NCBI RefSeq assembly: GCF_000193495.2
Contig: NZ_AP023410.1
Span: forward strand, 1,488,001 to 1,552,000
DNA: 64,000 nucleotides
Source: Acetobacter aceti NBRC 14818
GTDB lineage: Bacteria > Pseudomonadota > Alphaproteobacteria > Acetobacterales > Acetobacteraceae
Direction of reading: 5' to 3'
A model generated the notes under the pieces. That model was not told the origin of the DNA, did no database searches, and worked only from the letters and a program-made list of their open reading frames with translations. A program made the translations under genes and the position numbers. Of the stretch, positions 31,048-40,262 are shown one piece after another. The number at the start of each line of letters is the position of its first letter. Within the stretch, counting starts at the first letter, position 1.

Positions 31048-32436
31048 ATGAAGATCGCCCCAGCTGTCACTCCGTCTTCGATGAATGCCACGCTCGACCT
31101 TCTGCCTGATCTGATCTGTGTGGTCAGTCCGGAGCGTCGCAGTGATTATTTCAACAAGGCCTGGCGCAGCCATGCTGGCGGATCGCAGCAGGATTTTGCC
31201 TCTGATGCCTGGGTCAACTGGATCATTCCGGAAGACCGGGAGAAGATCGAACAGGCATTGAGGCTGTCTCTGGACACCGGCGAGCAACAGGTAACGGAAT
31301 GCCGCCTGACCGGATGCGTCTCACACAGTCCCTCCTGTCGTGGTCGGTGGTTTCTGTTTCGTGCCGTACCGCACAGGGACGCTGACGGCACGCTTCGGTT
31401 CTGGTTCCATATCCTGACCGATGTTCATGAGCAGAAACTGCGCGAACAGGAGACCAGCCACACAGCCCGCATGCGTATGGCCATGCTCAATGTGAGCTCA
31501 GACTGCATCAAGGTGATCAATACCGACGGCACGCTGGCGCACATGAATGACGCAGGCTGCATGGCGCTGAATGTCGATGCCGATTCCGGTTTCGGCATGA
31601 AGTGGTTGTCGCTTCTGCCCGAGGCAGCGTGGGAGCCAGGTGAACAGGCGCTGGAAGAAGCCCGTAACGGTGCAGGCGCCCGGTTTGGTGGCCTCAGTCA
31701 GATACCGGGGGCACCGCCGCGTTACTGGGATAACGTCCTGACTCCTCTCCTCAATGCAAACGGCATCGTGGAGGCCATCCTCTGCGTGTCCCGTGATGTG
31801 ACGAAGGTCAAGGAAAACGAGGATCGCATCGGGATGCTTCTGCGGGAAGTCACGCACCGCTCCCGCAACATGCTGACCGTCGTGCGGGCCATGCTCAGAC
31901 GGACGGTTCCGGACCCGTATGCCTCCTTTGTGACCACGCTGGATCAGCGTATCACCGCCATTGCCCGCGGTCTGGATCTGCTGGTGCGGGAGCAATGGAC
32001 TGGTGCCCATGTTAAGGATGTTGTGACAGCGCACACTGCCATAAACGGGGAGACAGGTATCAACCGGCTTCGCATTGACGGGGATTCCCGTCTCCGTCTG
32101 CGTGCGGAAGCCGTGGAGAAAATCGGTCTGGCCATTCATGAACTGACGACGAACGCAGTACATTACGGTGCTTTTTCCAACGATACCGGCACCGTGACCG
32201 TCAGCTGGCAGGTAGAGGGAAAGGATGATGACACGCTGTTCCAGCTGCGGTGGAAAGAGCGGGACGGTCCCCCGATCACCGAGCCTTCCTCAAAAGGCTT
32301 CGGCACGGCGGTGATCGAACGCAATCCACGCGGAATAGAAGGCGCGAATGTCGTCTGTCGTCACGATCCGGATGGCGTGTTCTGGGAATTCACGGCTCCG
32401 GCCCGGCGAGTCCTGACAAGTCTGCCGAACAACTGA
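31048..32436 (+). CDS. PAS-domain sensor histidine kinase, HWE/HisKA_2 type
   Basis: Soluble or membrane-loose sensor kinase. Two PAS domains: about residues 12-135 (LDLLPDLICVVSPERRSDYF) and about 145-265 (NVSSDCIKVINTDGTLAHMN). The phosphoacceptor region is MLLREVTHRSRNMLTVVRAM, with His in the H-R-S-R-N context typical of HWE/HisKA_2 kinases. The ATP-binding N box is LAIHELTTNAVHYGAFSND and a G box appears near SKGFGTAVIERNPRGIEG. No TM segment and no adjacent response regulator. Such kinases often feed general stress signalling, but its target cannot be read here. Confidence 0.88.
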   Translation: MKIAPAVTPSSMNATLDLLPDLICVVSPERRSDYFNKAWRSHAGGSQQDFASDAWVNWIIPEDREKIEQALRLSLDTGEQQVTECRLTGCVSHSPSCRGRWFLFRAVPHRDADGTLRFWFHILTDVHEQKLREQETSHTARMRMAMLNVSSDCIKVINTDGTLAHMNDAGCMALNVDADSGFGMKWLSLLPEAAWEPGEQALEEARNGAGARFGGLSQIPGAPPRYWDNVLTPLLNANGIVEAILCVSRDVTKVKENEDRIGMLLREVTHRSRNMLTVVRAMLRRTVPDPYASFVTTLDQRITAIARGLDLLVREQWTGAHVKDVVTAHTAINGETGINRLRIDGDSRLRLRAEAVEKIGLAIHELTTNAVHYGAFSNDTGTVTVSWQVEGKDDDTLFQLRWKERDGPPITEPSSKGFGTAVIERNPRGIEGANVVCRHDPDGVFWEFTAPARRVLTSLPNN

Positions 32437-32707
32437 CCTGCCCGTTTACAGAACCTGCTCGCGAAACCTGCTTTCAGTCATAAAGACGTTTCTGTTGCAG
32501 CGGGAGGAGGTTCACACGCCCTGCCACAAGACAAAGCTCAGCATGCTTTGATTATCGTCCTGTTATTACACTAAAATCACTGCACATTTTCACTCTCCAG
32601 GCATCAAGGGTGTCGCCGTGAGCACACCTTGCACTCATGCGACGGACCATCTTGGAGAGAAGCCGCTCTCTCCCTATACTCCGCCCCCCAACAAAAGGAG
32701 CACCCTT

Positions 32708-33370
32708 GTGTTCGAAGGAAGTCTGGCCTCGCGGAGCGGCCGTCGCAAAGCCTGGGTAGACAGCCTGTTCGTGGATCATGCGGTTTTCAGACTTGTCTGG
32801 ACCAATTTCCACACAGTCGTTCCCGGCAAGGTTTATCGCTGTAACCACCCGACGCCGGCCCGTCTTGCTGCCGCGAAGCGTCGCTTCCACCTGAAGACGC
32901 TCGTCAATCTGCGTGGACATCGGAAATGCGGCTCCGATGCCCTGTCCCGCGATGCGGCAAAGCAGCAGGGACTGATCCATGTGGATATGGCGTTTGAAAG
33001 CCGTGGCGCGCCGCACCGCGATCGCATCCTGCGCTTTGCGTCGCTCTATCGCTCGCTCGAATTTCCGATGCTGATGCACTGCAAGTCTGGCGCGGATCGG
33101 GCGGGGCTTGCCTCCGGTCTCGTAGTGATGTTCGAAGGCGGCACGACCGATGAGGCTCTACGCCAGCTTTCCTGGCGCTTCGGGCATTTCAACCGCTCCC
33201 GCACCGGGATTCTTGACGCTTTCTTCTGGCGTTATCGCACCGAAGCCGAAGGACGCATTCCGTTTCTGGAATGGGTTGAGCATCATTACGACGAAGCTGC
33301 TCTCAAGCGCGATTTCGTTGCGGGCAAACTGGCGTCGTTTGTTACGGACAAGGTGCTGCGGCGGGAGTAA
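32708..33370 (+). CDS. Dual-specificity/tyrosine-type phosphatase family protein
   Basis: Cysteine-based phosphatase. The P-loop CX5R is MLMHCKSGADRAGLASGL, and an upstream acidic loop and VNLRGHRKCGSD match the DSP-like family that includes putative phosphoinositide or sugar phosphatases. 220 residues. GTG 32708 is chosen because AAGGAG lies seven bases upstream; an in-frame GTG at 32618 has no good site. No signal peptide. Basic residues are common (RSGRRK at the N-terminus). Substrate unknown. Confidence 0.82.
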   Translation: MFEGSLASRSGRRKAWVDSLFVDHAVFRLVWTNFHTVVPGKVYRCNHPTPARLAAAKRRFHLKTLVNLRGHRKCGSDALSRDAAKQQGLIHVDMAFESRGAPHRDRILRFASLYRSLEFPMLMHCKSGADRAGLASGLVVMFEGGTTDEALRQLSWRFGHFNRSRTGILDAFFWRYRTEAEGRIPFLEWVEHHYDEAALKRDFVAGKLASFVTDKVLRRE

Positions 33371-33380
33371 TACCAGCGGA

Positions 33381-33530
33381 GTCATGGGTTACCCCTTATG
33401 CGGGCTCTGCCCGCACCCGGAAGGGACCACAGGCCCCTTCACCCCGGTTTATTGATAACAAACGGTTTCCAAAGACAGGTCTTTTAGCGGGGTGCGGGGC
33501 AGCCCCCGGTAAAAATCTGTTGGTATCAGC
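33381..33530. repeat. Structured GC-rich intergenic element between convergent genes
   Basis: Contains several stems in a row: TGCGGGC/GCCCGCA with loop TCT (33399-33415), GAAGGG...CCCCTTC, and GGGGC...GCCCC near 33490-33510. Arrangement and wording (GGGCTCTGCCC, GGGGCAGCCCC) resemble intergenic repeats I recall from Acetobacteraceae genomes. Only one copy is in this window, so repetition itself is inference. It may act as a bidirectional terminator. Confidence 0.4.
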
Positions 33531-33540
33531 CTTACCACAT

Positions 33541-35163
33541 TCACGCGTGCAGGCCCGGCGCTTCCCGACCGGTGCGGGCGACATATTCCGAATAGCCGCC
33601 ATCATAGGGATGGATGCCCTCCGGTGTCAGTTCCAGCACGCGGTTGGACAGGGCGGCGAGGAAGTGGCGGTCATGCGAGACGAACAGCATGGTGCCCTCG
33701 TATTTCGACAGGGCGTTGATCAGCATTTCCTTCGTGCCGATGTCGAGATGGTTGGTTGGTTCGTCAAGCACGAGGCAATTCGGCGGATCGAACAGCATCA
33801 GCGCCAGCACAAGCCGTGCCTTCTCACCACCTGACAGAACGCGGCAGGGTTTGTCGATATCGTCGCCGGAGAAACCGAAGCCGCCAGCCAGCGCTCGGAG
33901 CGCACCCTGATTGGCGAGCGGGAAATTGTCCTCAAGCGTCTCGAAAATCGTGCGGTCGCCATCGAGCAGATCCATGGCGTGCTGGGCGAAGTAACCCATC
34001 TTCACACTACCGCCGAGCGTGACTGTGCCAGCGTCCGGCTCTGTCGTGCCGGTGACGAGTTTCAGCAGCGTCGATTTACCCGCGCCGTTCACACCAAGCA
34101 CACAGCACCGTTCCTGACGGCGGATCATCAGGTCGAGACCTTCGTAAATCACCTTGCTGCCGTATTTCTTGTCGACGCCTTTCAGAGTCGCAACGACATC
34201 ACCTGAGCGTGGTGCTGGCGGAAACTCGAAAGACAGGGTCTGGCGACGCTTCGGTGGCTCGACACGGTCAATCTTGTCCAGCTTCTTCACACGGCTCTGG
34301 ACCTGCGCTGCATGGGAAGCGCGGGCCTTGAACCGGTCGATGAAGGCGATTTCCTTGGCCAGCATGGCCTGCTGACGCTCGAACTGGGCCTGCTGCTGCT
34401 TTTCGTTCTGGGCGCGCTGCTGTTCGTAGAACTCGTAGTCACCTGAGAAGCTGGTCAGATTACCGCCGTCGATCTCGATGACCTTGTTGATGATGCGGTT
34501 CATGAAGGCGCGATCGTGCGACGTCATGAGCAGTGCGCCATCGTAGTTGGCAAGGAACTGTTCGAGCCAGATCAGACTTTCGAGGTCGAGATGGTTGCTC
34601 GGTTCGTCGAGCAGCATGGCGTCGGGGCGCATGAGCAGGATGCGGGCCAGTGCGACGCGCATCTTCCAGCCGCCCGACAGCTTGCCGACATCGCCATCCA
34701 TCATTTCCTGACTGAAGCCGAGGCCATCCAGCACCTCACGCGCTTTTCCGTCCAGCGCGTAGCCGCCCAGTTCCTCGAAACGGGCCTGCACTTCCCCGAA
34801 GCGCTCCAGAATGGCGTCCATCTGGTCCATCTGTTCGGGGTCGGCCAGCGCCGTCTCAAGCTGGGCCAGTTCAGCTGCAACGGTGGAGACTTCGCCCACG
34901 CCATCCATGACTTCGGCGACAGCGCTCCGGCCTTCCATCTCGCCGACGTCCTGACTGAAGAACCCGATGGTCAGCCCCTTATCGGTGACGACATTACCTT
35001 CATCAGGCTCTTCCTGCTTGGTGATGAGCCGGAACAGGGTCGTCTTGCCCGCACCATTCGGGCCAACGAGACCGATCTTCTCGCCCTTCTGGAGGGAAGC
35101 TGATGCCTCGATGAAGATGACACGCTTGCCGTTGTGCTTGCTGATATTGTCGAGACGGATCAT
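33541..35163 (-). CDS. ABC-F family ATP-binding protein
   Basis: Soluble tandem ATPase of the ABC-F class, likely acting on ribosomes. Two Walker A motifs: GLVGPNGAGKTTLFRLI and VLGVNGAGKSTLLKLVTG. Two ABC signatures: KLSGGWKMRVALARILLMRP and VLSGGEKARLVLALMLFDPP. The inter-domain linker is long and charged (QRAQNEKQQQAQFERQQAML), the P-site motif region. ATG 35163 (MIRLDNISKHNGKRVIF) is the family start. About 540 residues. No TM domain. Confidence 0.93.
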   Translation of the reverse strand: MIRLDNISKHNGKRVIFIEASASLQKGEKIGLVGPNGAGKTTLFRLITKQEEPDEGNVVTDKGLTIGFFSQDVGEMEGRSAVAEVMDGVGEVSTVAAELAQLETALADPEQMDQMDAILERFGEVQARFEELGGYALDGKAREVLDGLGFSQEMMDGDVGKLSGGWKMRVALARILLMRPDAMLLDEPSNHLDLESLIWLEQFLANYDGALLMTSHDRAFMNRIINKVIEIDGGNLTSFSGDYEFYEQQRAQNEKQQQAQFERQQAMLAKEIAFIDRFKARASHAAQVQSRVKKLDKIDRVEPPKRRQTLSFEFPPAPRSGDVVATLKGVDKKYGSKVIYEGLDLMIRRQERCCVLGVNGAGKSTLLKLVTGTTEPDAGTVTLGGSVKMGYFAQHAMDLLDGDRTIFETLEDNFPLANQGALRALAGGFGFSGDDIDKPCRVLSGGEKARLVLALMLFDPPNCLVLDEPTNHLDIGTKEMLINALSKYEGTMLFVSHDRHFLAALSNRVLELTPEGIHPYDGGYSEYVARTGREAPGLHA

Positions 35164-35540
35164 GGGGGCTCGGAGGTCCTCGGACGGGCTGATGGAAGCC
35201 GCCGGGGTACTATCAACCGCCTTCCGGCGCAAACCGGTCCATACATGGTGGGAAATCCGTCCGATCCGGTCATATCTGCTGCTGGCGAAGAGCCGTAAAT
35301 GGAAGGTTCGCAAAACCCTCATTCGGCCTTTGCCCTGCGCAACAATATCAATGGGTTATAATTGCCACTCATCCAGCAACGGAAAACGCTTTTAACATAC
35401 TAATTTTATTATTTATTAAATATATCTTCACTGCATTATAAAATTATAAATCTTACTCCCGTAAAATATCATATCTAGAATTTCTGAAAAAATATGCGTC
35501 AGAATCTTGTACGCATATCATCCGGAACAGAATTTGAGTT
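35164..35540. other. Intergenic gap of 377 bases, AT-rich toward glf
   Basis: Between the divergent ABC-F and glf genes. The stretch 35390-35490 is strikingly AT-rich (runs such as TTTATTATTTATTAAATATA) in an otherwise GC-rich chromosome. No gene is seen; it likely holds promoter or nucleoid-protein binding DNA for glf. Confidence 0.5.
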
Positions 35541-36695
35541 TTGCTGATAAGAGTCTGTATCGTTGGAGCGGGTTTCAGCGGCGCCATTATTGCCCGTCAT
35601 CTTGCGCAGAAAGGCCATGAGGTCGTTCTGCTGGATGAACGTCCTCACGCTGGCGGCAACTGCCACACCGAACGAGACGCGGCGACCGGCATCATGGTGC
35701 ACCGGTATGGTCCGCACATCTTCCATACAGCCGATCAGCGGGCATGGGATTACATCAATCAGTTCGGAAAATTTCACCCCTATGTAAACCGGGTCAAGGC
35801 GATCTCGCAGGGCAAGGTCTATACGCTTCCCGTCAATCTCCTGACCATCAACCAGTTTTTCGGCACGACACTGAGCCCGAAAGAAGCCCGGGTTTTCATT
35901 GAGTCGAAAGCGGATAAATCCATCACGGACCCGCAAAATTTTGAAGAGCAGGCGCTATCCATGATCGGCCCCGACCTGTATCGGGCTTTTTTCCACGGCT
36001 ACACCTGCAAGCAGTGGGGCATGCCGCCCACGGAACTACCAGCCTCCATTCTGAAGCGCCTCCCCCTGCGCTTCAACTATGACGACAATTACTTCAACCA
36101 TCCGTATCAGGGCATGCCCGAGGACGGTTACACGGCCATCATCGAAAACATTCTGAAGATTGACCGGATCGAAATCCGGCTTGGCACCTCTTTTGAAGCG
36201 GTGGCCGAAGAGTTCGACCATGTTTTCTATACGGGGCCAATTGATCGTTATTTCGGTTTCAGGCTTGGACGACTGGGCTACCGGACGCTGGATTTCGAGC
36301 GGATCGAGGATGAGGGCGACTATCAGGGTACGGCCGTCATCAATTACTGTGATCAGTCCGTTCCCTTCACGCGCATCTCGGAGCACAAGCATTTCGCACC
36401 GTGGGAAGCTGACAAATTCTCACGCACGGTCTGCTTCAAGGAATACAGCCGACTGGCCGGAGAGCAGGACATTCCCTACTATCCGATCCGTCAGGTCCAT
36501 GAAAAACGGATGCTGGAAAGCTATATCGAGCTGGCCAAAACGGAAAAGAAGATCTCCTTCCTTGGACGCCTTGGAACCTACAGATATCTCGACATGGATG
36601 TGACCATTTCCGAGGCTCTCGCCGCCTGCGACCGGATTGACGAGCTTGTTGCCGCCGGAGAGGCTATTCCCGTTTTCTTTGTTGATCCGACCTAA
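35541..36695 (+). CDS. glf: UDP-galactopyranose mutase
   Basis: Flavoenzyme converting UDP-galactopyranose to UDP-galactofuranose, a precursor of galactofuranose-containing surface glycans. FAD-binding motif: VCIVGAGFSGAIIARHLAQK, then LDERPHAGGNCHTERDAATG. The substrate region has VHRYGPHIFHTADQRAWDYI and FFHGYTCKQWGMPPTELPAS; the end has YRYLDMDVTISEALAACDRI. 384 residues, standard. The start is a TTG at 35541 with no clear ribosome site, so expression may be low. It stands alone, not in the glycosyltransferase cluster at 2447-7448. Confidence 0.95.
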   Translation: MLIRVCIVGAGFSGAIIARHLAQKGHEVVLLDERPHAGGNCHTERDAATGIMVHRYGPHIFHTADQRAWDYINQFGKFHPYVNRVKAISQGKVYTLPVNLLTINQFFGTTLSPKEARVFIESKADKSITDPQNFEEQALSMIGPDLYRAFFHGYTCKQWGMPPTELPASILKRLPLRFNYDDNYFNHPYQGMPEDGYTAIIENILKIDRIEIRLGTSFEAVAEEFDHVFYTGPIDRYFGFRLGRLGYRTLDFERIEDEGDYQGTAVINYCDQSVPFTRISEHKHFAPWEADKFSRTVCFKEYSRLAGEQDIPYYPIRQVHEKRMLESYIELAKTEKKISFLGRLGTYRYLDMDVTISEALAACDRIDELVAAGEAIPVFFVDPT

Positions 36696-36800
36696 GCCCA
36701 CGTTTCAACACACCGTATCAAGGGCGTCGTCTTTCAGTAGAAGCGACGCCCTATGAAATGCGCAGAAAAGGCAACCGAAGGCAGCAGTCAGGCCCGGTTC

Positions 36801-38099
36801 TTACGAACTGGCATGTGTCCCGGGGTGTAACTCGGTCGCCTCATGGTGAAGGTCATGCCTGTCAGGCATCGCACCCGGTCCACCGATCATGTGACCGATA
36901 GGCGTCAGGTAATCGACGTGATCACAGATGATCTTAAAGACCGCCAGCATCGGCACGGAGAGAAACGCGCCGGTAATGCCCCACATCCAGTCCCAGAACA
37001 GCAGGGACGCCATCACAAGCACCGGGTTTAGCGTGAAACGGCGCGCCAGCAACATGGGCGTGATGGTCTCTCCCTCCAGCAGATGGATGCAGAGATAGAC
37101 CGCTGGCGGAAGAAGCGCCTGCACGACCGTTGGAAAACTGAGAAGCCCCACGCAGAAATAGATCACGATGCCCGTGCAGGGGCCAATGATCGGGATATAA
37201 TTCAGAGCGAATGCCACCACGCCCCACAGCAAGGGGGTCGGCATGCCCAGCATCCAGCACTGGACCGTGTTGGCGATCCCCACGAACACATTCATCATCG
37301 TGATGGTGGCCAGATAAAGCGAGATATTCCGCTCGATATGGGACGAAATCTGCACGGCGCGTCGCTTGTCATTGAAGGTCGGCATGATCTCGACAAAGCG
37401 CCGCAACAGGCTGTCTCCCTGCGCCAGCAGAAAGAACAGCATGATGAAGAAAGTGAAAAGCTGTCCCATGAACGCCTGCGTGCCGAGCAGAAGCGAGGAA
37501 CCAAGTGGCATGATGCCGGAGGCCACACCCGGCGCATGCGGATCGGCCGGCACACCCAGCAGTTTCTGTATCCTCAGACCGGTGCTTTCCAGAAAATGGA
37601 TAGGGTCATTGAGGATCGCCAGATGCGACTGAACGAGCGTGATTTCCTGTGGTAACTGTGAGAGCCACCCGGCTGCAGGCACCGAGACGGCCATTCCGAC
37701 GGCCGTAAACCCGCCGAACACACTGCCGATCAACAGGAACGCGATGATGGGTCGCGGGAGCCTGATCCAGTGGGAGATGACGCGCATCGGCGTCACCAGC
37801 ATCAGGTTCGTCACCACCGCCATGACCATCGGCAGCACGATCGAGGCGGCGAACTTCAGGGTGTACAGTATCGCCAGAATGGTCAGAATAATCAGACAGA
37901 CCTGATTGACACTCAGCCGCGCACGTCGCACGGCTTCGTGCATGCGGGCCTGCTGGGCCCGCTCCGCAGCGGCTTCCTCATCCGGTTCGCTGGCCAGAAC
38001 CGACGGTGGAAGCGTTGCACGCTGTGCGCCGCTGTCCGCACCGGCTTTTACGTCCGGTGACGCCCCTGAAGAAACGGACTCATCCATATCGTGCGGCAT
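36801..38099 (-). CDS. AI-2E family (PerM/TqsA-like) membrane permease
   Basis: Multi-pass inner-membrane protein of the AI-2E transporter superfamily, which includes autoinducer-2 exporters and Na+/H+ antiporter-like members. A charged N-terminus (~60 residues) is followed by paired TM segments (VCLIILTILAILYTLKFAAS, IVLPMVMAVVTNLMLVTPM) and the C-terminal family region WGVVAFALNYIPIIGPCTGI and EGETITPMLLARRFTLNPVL. Start at ATG 38099 has GAGGGAG; a GTG at 38141 is also possible. Substrate unknown. Confidence 0.87.
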   Translation of the reverse strand: MPHDMDESVSSGASPDVKAGADSGAQRATLPPSVLASEPDEEAAAERAQQARMHEAVRRARLSVNQVCLIILTILAILYTLKFAASIVLPMVMAVVTNLMLVTPMRVISHWIRLPRPIIAFLLIGSVFGGFTAVGMAVSVPAAGWLSQLPQEITLVQSHLAILNDPIHFLESTGLRIQKLLGVPADPHAPGVASGIMPLGSSLLLGTQAFMGQLFTFFIMLFFLLAQGDSLLRRFVEIMPTFNDKRRAVQISSHIERNISLYLATITMMNVFVGIANTVQCWMLGMPTPLLWGVVAFALNYIPIIGPCTGIVIYFCVGLLSFPTVVQALLPPAVYLCIHLLEGETITPMLLARRFTLNPVLVMASLLFWDWMWGITGAFLSVPMLAVFKIICDHVDYLTPIGHMIGGPGAMPDRHDLHHEATELHPGTHASS

Positions 38100-38300
38100 G
38101 CCCCGGACTCCCTCTGCCGTCAGCGGCGTGTCTTTTACCACTGCGTATCCGGAACGGTGGGAGACAGGTCTTGAATTCTGACCCTTCTAGAGACTGTGGA
38201 AGACGAGTCCCTGTCAATTGCTTATCGTCCGAGGATTGCTTTGCCGACAGTCCAGCCATACGGACACATCCGCGTGCTCCATATGGCCCCGGCGTCTGTT

Positions 38301-38906
38301 TCAGACCAGTCCGTGGGAACGGATCATGGCAAAGGCTGCGAGCGTCACCATGCAGGTGATTTCATTATCACGAACCATCCGCTCGAATTCCGCCAGAGAT
38401 ACGGTGTGACAGGTTATGTCCTGCTCGGTGTCCTCAAGCGCGTTTTCTCCTTGAGTCAGATCGGTCGCGAAATAGACATGGCCGCGCTGGGTTGAATAAC
38501 CCGCCCCCTGATAGACGACACCGACATGCTGCATCCGTGCGGCGGACAGGCCGGTTTCTTCCCGCAACTCTCCGGCGGCGACAGCATCCGGGTCGGCATC
38601 GGGTTTCGTCTCCCACATGCCCATGGGAAACTCCCACATGCGGCGCTGAACCGGATAGCGAAACTGCTGGATGAGCGTCACGGTCCGCTCACCGCCCTCG
38701 CCACCCACAGGCATGATGACGACGAAGTCTCCGCGCTCGACAATCCCGTAGAGCCCATCCTTTCCGTTCGGACGGCGGATGATATCCTCACGCATCCGTG
38801 TCCAGGGATTTTCATAGGCGATACGAGAGGAAAGCGTGACATATCCTCCATCATCGGGTGTATCTGTGAGTGGGCTGATATTTTCTGCTGACGGCATGAT
38901 CGTCAT
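38301..38906 (-). CDS. Nudix hydrolase, ADP-ribose pyrophosphatase-like
   Basis: Hydrolyses a nucleoside diphosphate linked to another group, probably ADP-ribose. The Nudix helix region is GMWETKPDADPDAVAAGELR followed by EETGLSA. The Glu pair of the metal-binding helix is present, but the Arg of the REL part is Gly (GELREETG). Flanking features fit the ADPRase subgroup: TLIQQFRYPVQRRMWEFPMG and GVVYQGAGYSTQRGHVYFA. 201 residues. ATG 38906 follows GGGAGG. Confidence 0.85.
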   Translation of the reverse strand: MTIMPSAENISPLTDTPDDGGYVTLSSRIAYENPWTRMREDIIRRPNGKDGLYGIVERGDFVVIMPVGGEGGERTVTLIQQFRYPVQRRMWEFPMGMWETKPDADPDAVAAGELREETGLSAARMQHVGVVYQGAGYSTQRGHVYFATDLTQGENALEDTEQDITCHTVSLAEFERMVRDNEITCMVTLAAFAMIRSHGLV

Positions 38907-39056
38907 GACGGATTACCTCCCTGAGGGGTGGAAGTTCACTTGAGGCGTCTGAAACGTCCCTGTTTCCCAAGCGTTACAGGCTAAACCGCCTTCCCGCACG
39001 CAGAAACCTCCCTGCCTCTGCAATGACCGCTACTGACCACTTCTACCGGATGCTGC

Positions 39057-40262
39057 ATGACTTCCCCATCGTCCCGTTCTTCATCCGTAATTGCCCGCAC
39101 GTATCCTGTCCTGCTGTTCACGCTGGCCTGTTACACCGTCATCGGCCTTCAGATGGCGGTCGTACCGCTCTTTGTCCATCGTACTCTGGGATACAGCGCA
39201 GCGCTCGCGGGGTTTGCTGTTTCAGCGCAATATCTGGCGACACTGGCGACCCGGACCTGGGCGGGAAACCGGCTTGACACCAGCGGCGCACGCCCTGTGG
39301 TCACCATCGGTCTGATCGTAGGAGCCCTGTCCGGCGTGATGCTGGCCGTGTCAGCGCTGTTCGCATCGGAATCGGCGCTATCCCTTGGGCTTCTTCTTGT
39401 CGGACGTATTCTTCTCGGTTTTAGCGAAAGCTGGGTGGCGGTCGGCGTCATCATCTGGAACATGCACCGGGCGGGGGCAGAGAATTCGGCGGCGGTCATT
39501 TCATGGAATGGCGTGTGCTCCTATGGCGGTATCGCCCTTGGTGCGCCCATTGCGGCCATGATCTTTTCGTCTCACGCAATGTTTGGTGGTCTTGTCGGCG
39601 TGGGGCTTCTGTCGACGCTTCTGTTCGCGGTCTGCATTCCGCACGCGCTCCGACAGCAGACCACACGTCCGGCTCCACAGACCGGCCCGAAACCCGGTTT
39701 CGCCACCATTTTCCGCGCGATCATGCCGTATGGCTGCGCCCTGGGCGCAGGGTCGGTCGGATTCGGTGCGATCGTCTCCTGCCTGACGCTCTATTTCAAT
39801 GACAGGAACTGGAGCGGAGCCGCCATTGCGCTGGCTGTTTTCGGTGGATTTTTCGTTCTGACACGGTTCGTTTTCTCCTCCACGATCCGGAAGATCGGGG
39901 GCGAGAGAGTGGCGCTGATTTCCATGGGCGTGGAAACGCTCGGCCTGCTGATTATCGCGGGCGGCCCTTCGCCCATTCTGGCCAATATCGGAGCGGCTCT
40001 GACTGGTGTCGGATTTTCGCTGGTTTTCCCGGCTCTCGGCGTGCTGGCCATCGAACGGCTGGGAGCGGAAAATCGCGGTGTGGCGCTGGGTGGGTTTTCC
40101 GTCTTTCTCGACCTCGCCATCGGCGCGTCGGGTCCGGGGTTGGGGATGATCATTCCCATATGGGGCTTCCCGACGTTGTTTGTCGTGGCGGCCGCGTTCT
40201 GCGCTATTGGTTTCTTCCTGACTTTCACTCTGCCCAAAAACAGTCATGCCGCGTCTGCGTGA
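39057..40262 (+). CDS. MFS transporter, YfcJ/YhhS-like
   Basis: Twelve-TM major facilitator. The opening LLFTLACYTVIGLQMAVVPL followed by FVHRTLGYSAALAGFAVS and TRTWAGNRLDTSGARPVVTI matches the YfcJ/YhhS group, as does LVGRILLGFSESWVAVGVII. 401 residues. Reported roles of this group include sugar or drug export, so the substrate is unclear. No regulator adjacent. Confidence 0.87.
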   Translation: MTSPSSRSSSVIARTYPVLLFTLACYTVIGLQMAVVPLFVHRTLGYSAALAGFAVSAQYLATLATRTWAGNRLDTSGARPVVTIGLIVGALSGVMLAVSALFASESALSLGLLLVGRILLGFSESWVAVGVIIWNMHRAGAENSAAVISWNGVCSYGGIALGAPIAAMIFSSHAMFGGLVGVGLLSTLLFAVCIPHALRQQTTRPAPQTGPKPGFATIFRAIMPYGCALGAGSVGFGAIVSCLTLYFNDRNWSGAAIALAVFGGFFVLTRFVFSSTIRKIGGERVALISMGVETLGLLIIAGGPSPILANIGAALTGVGFSLVFPALGVLAIERLGAENRGVALGGFSVFLDLAIGASGPGLGMIIPIWGFPTLFVVAAAFCAIGFFLTFTLPKNSHAASA

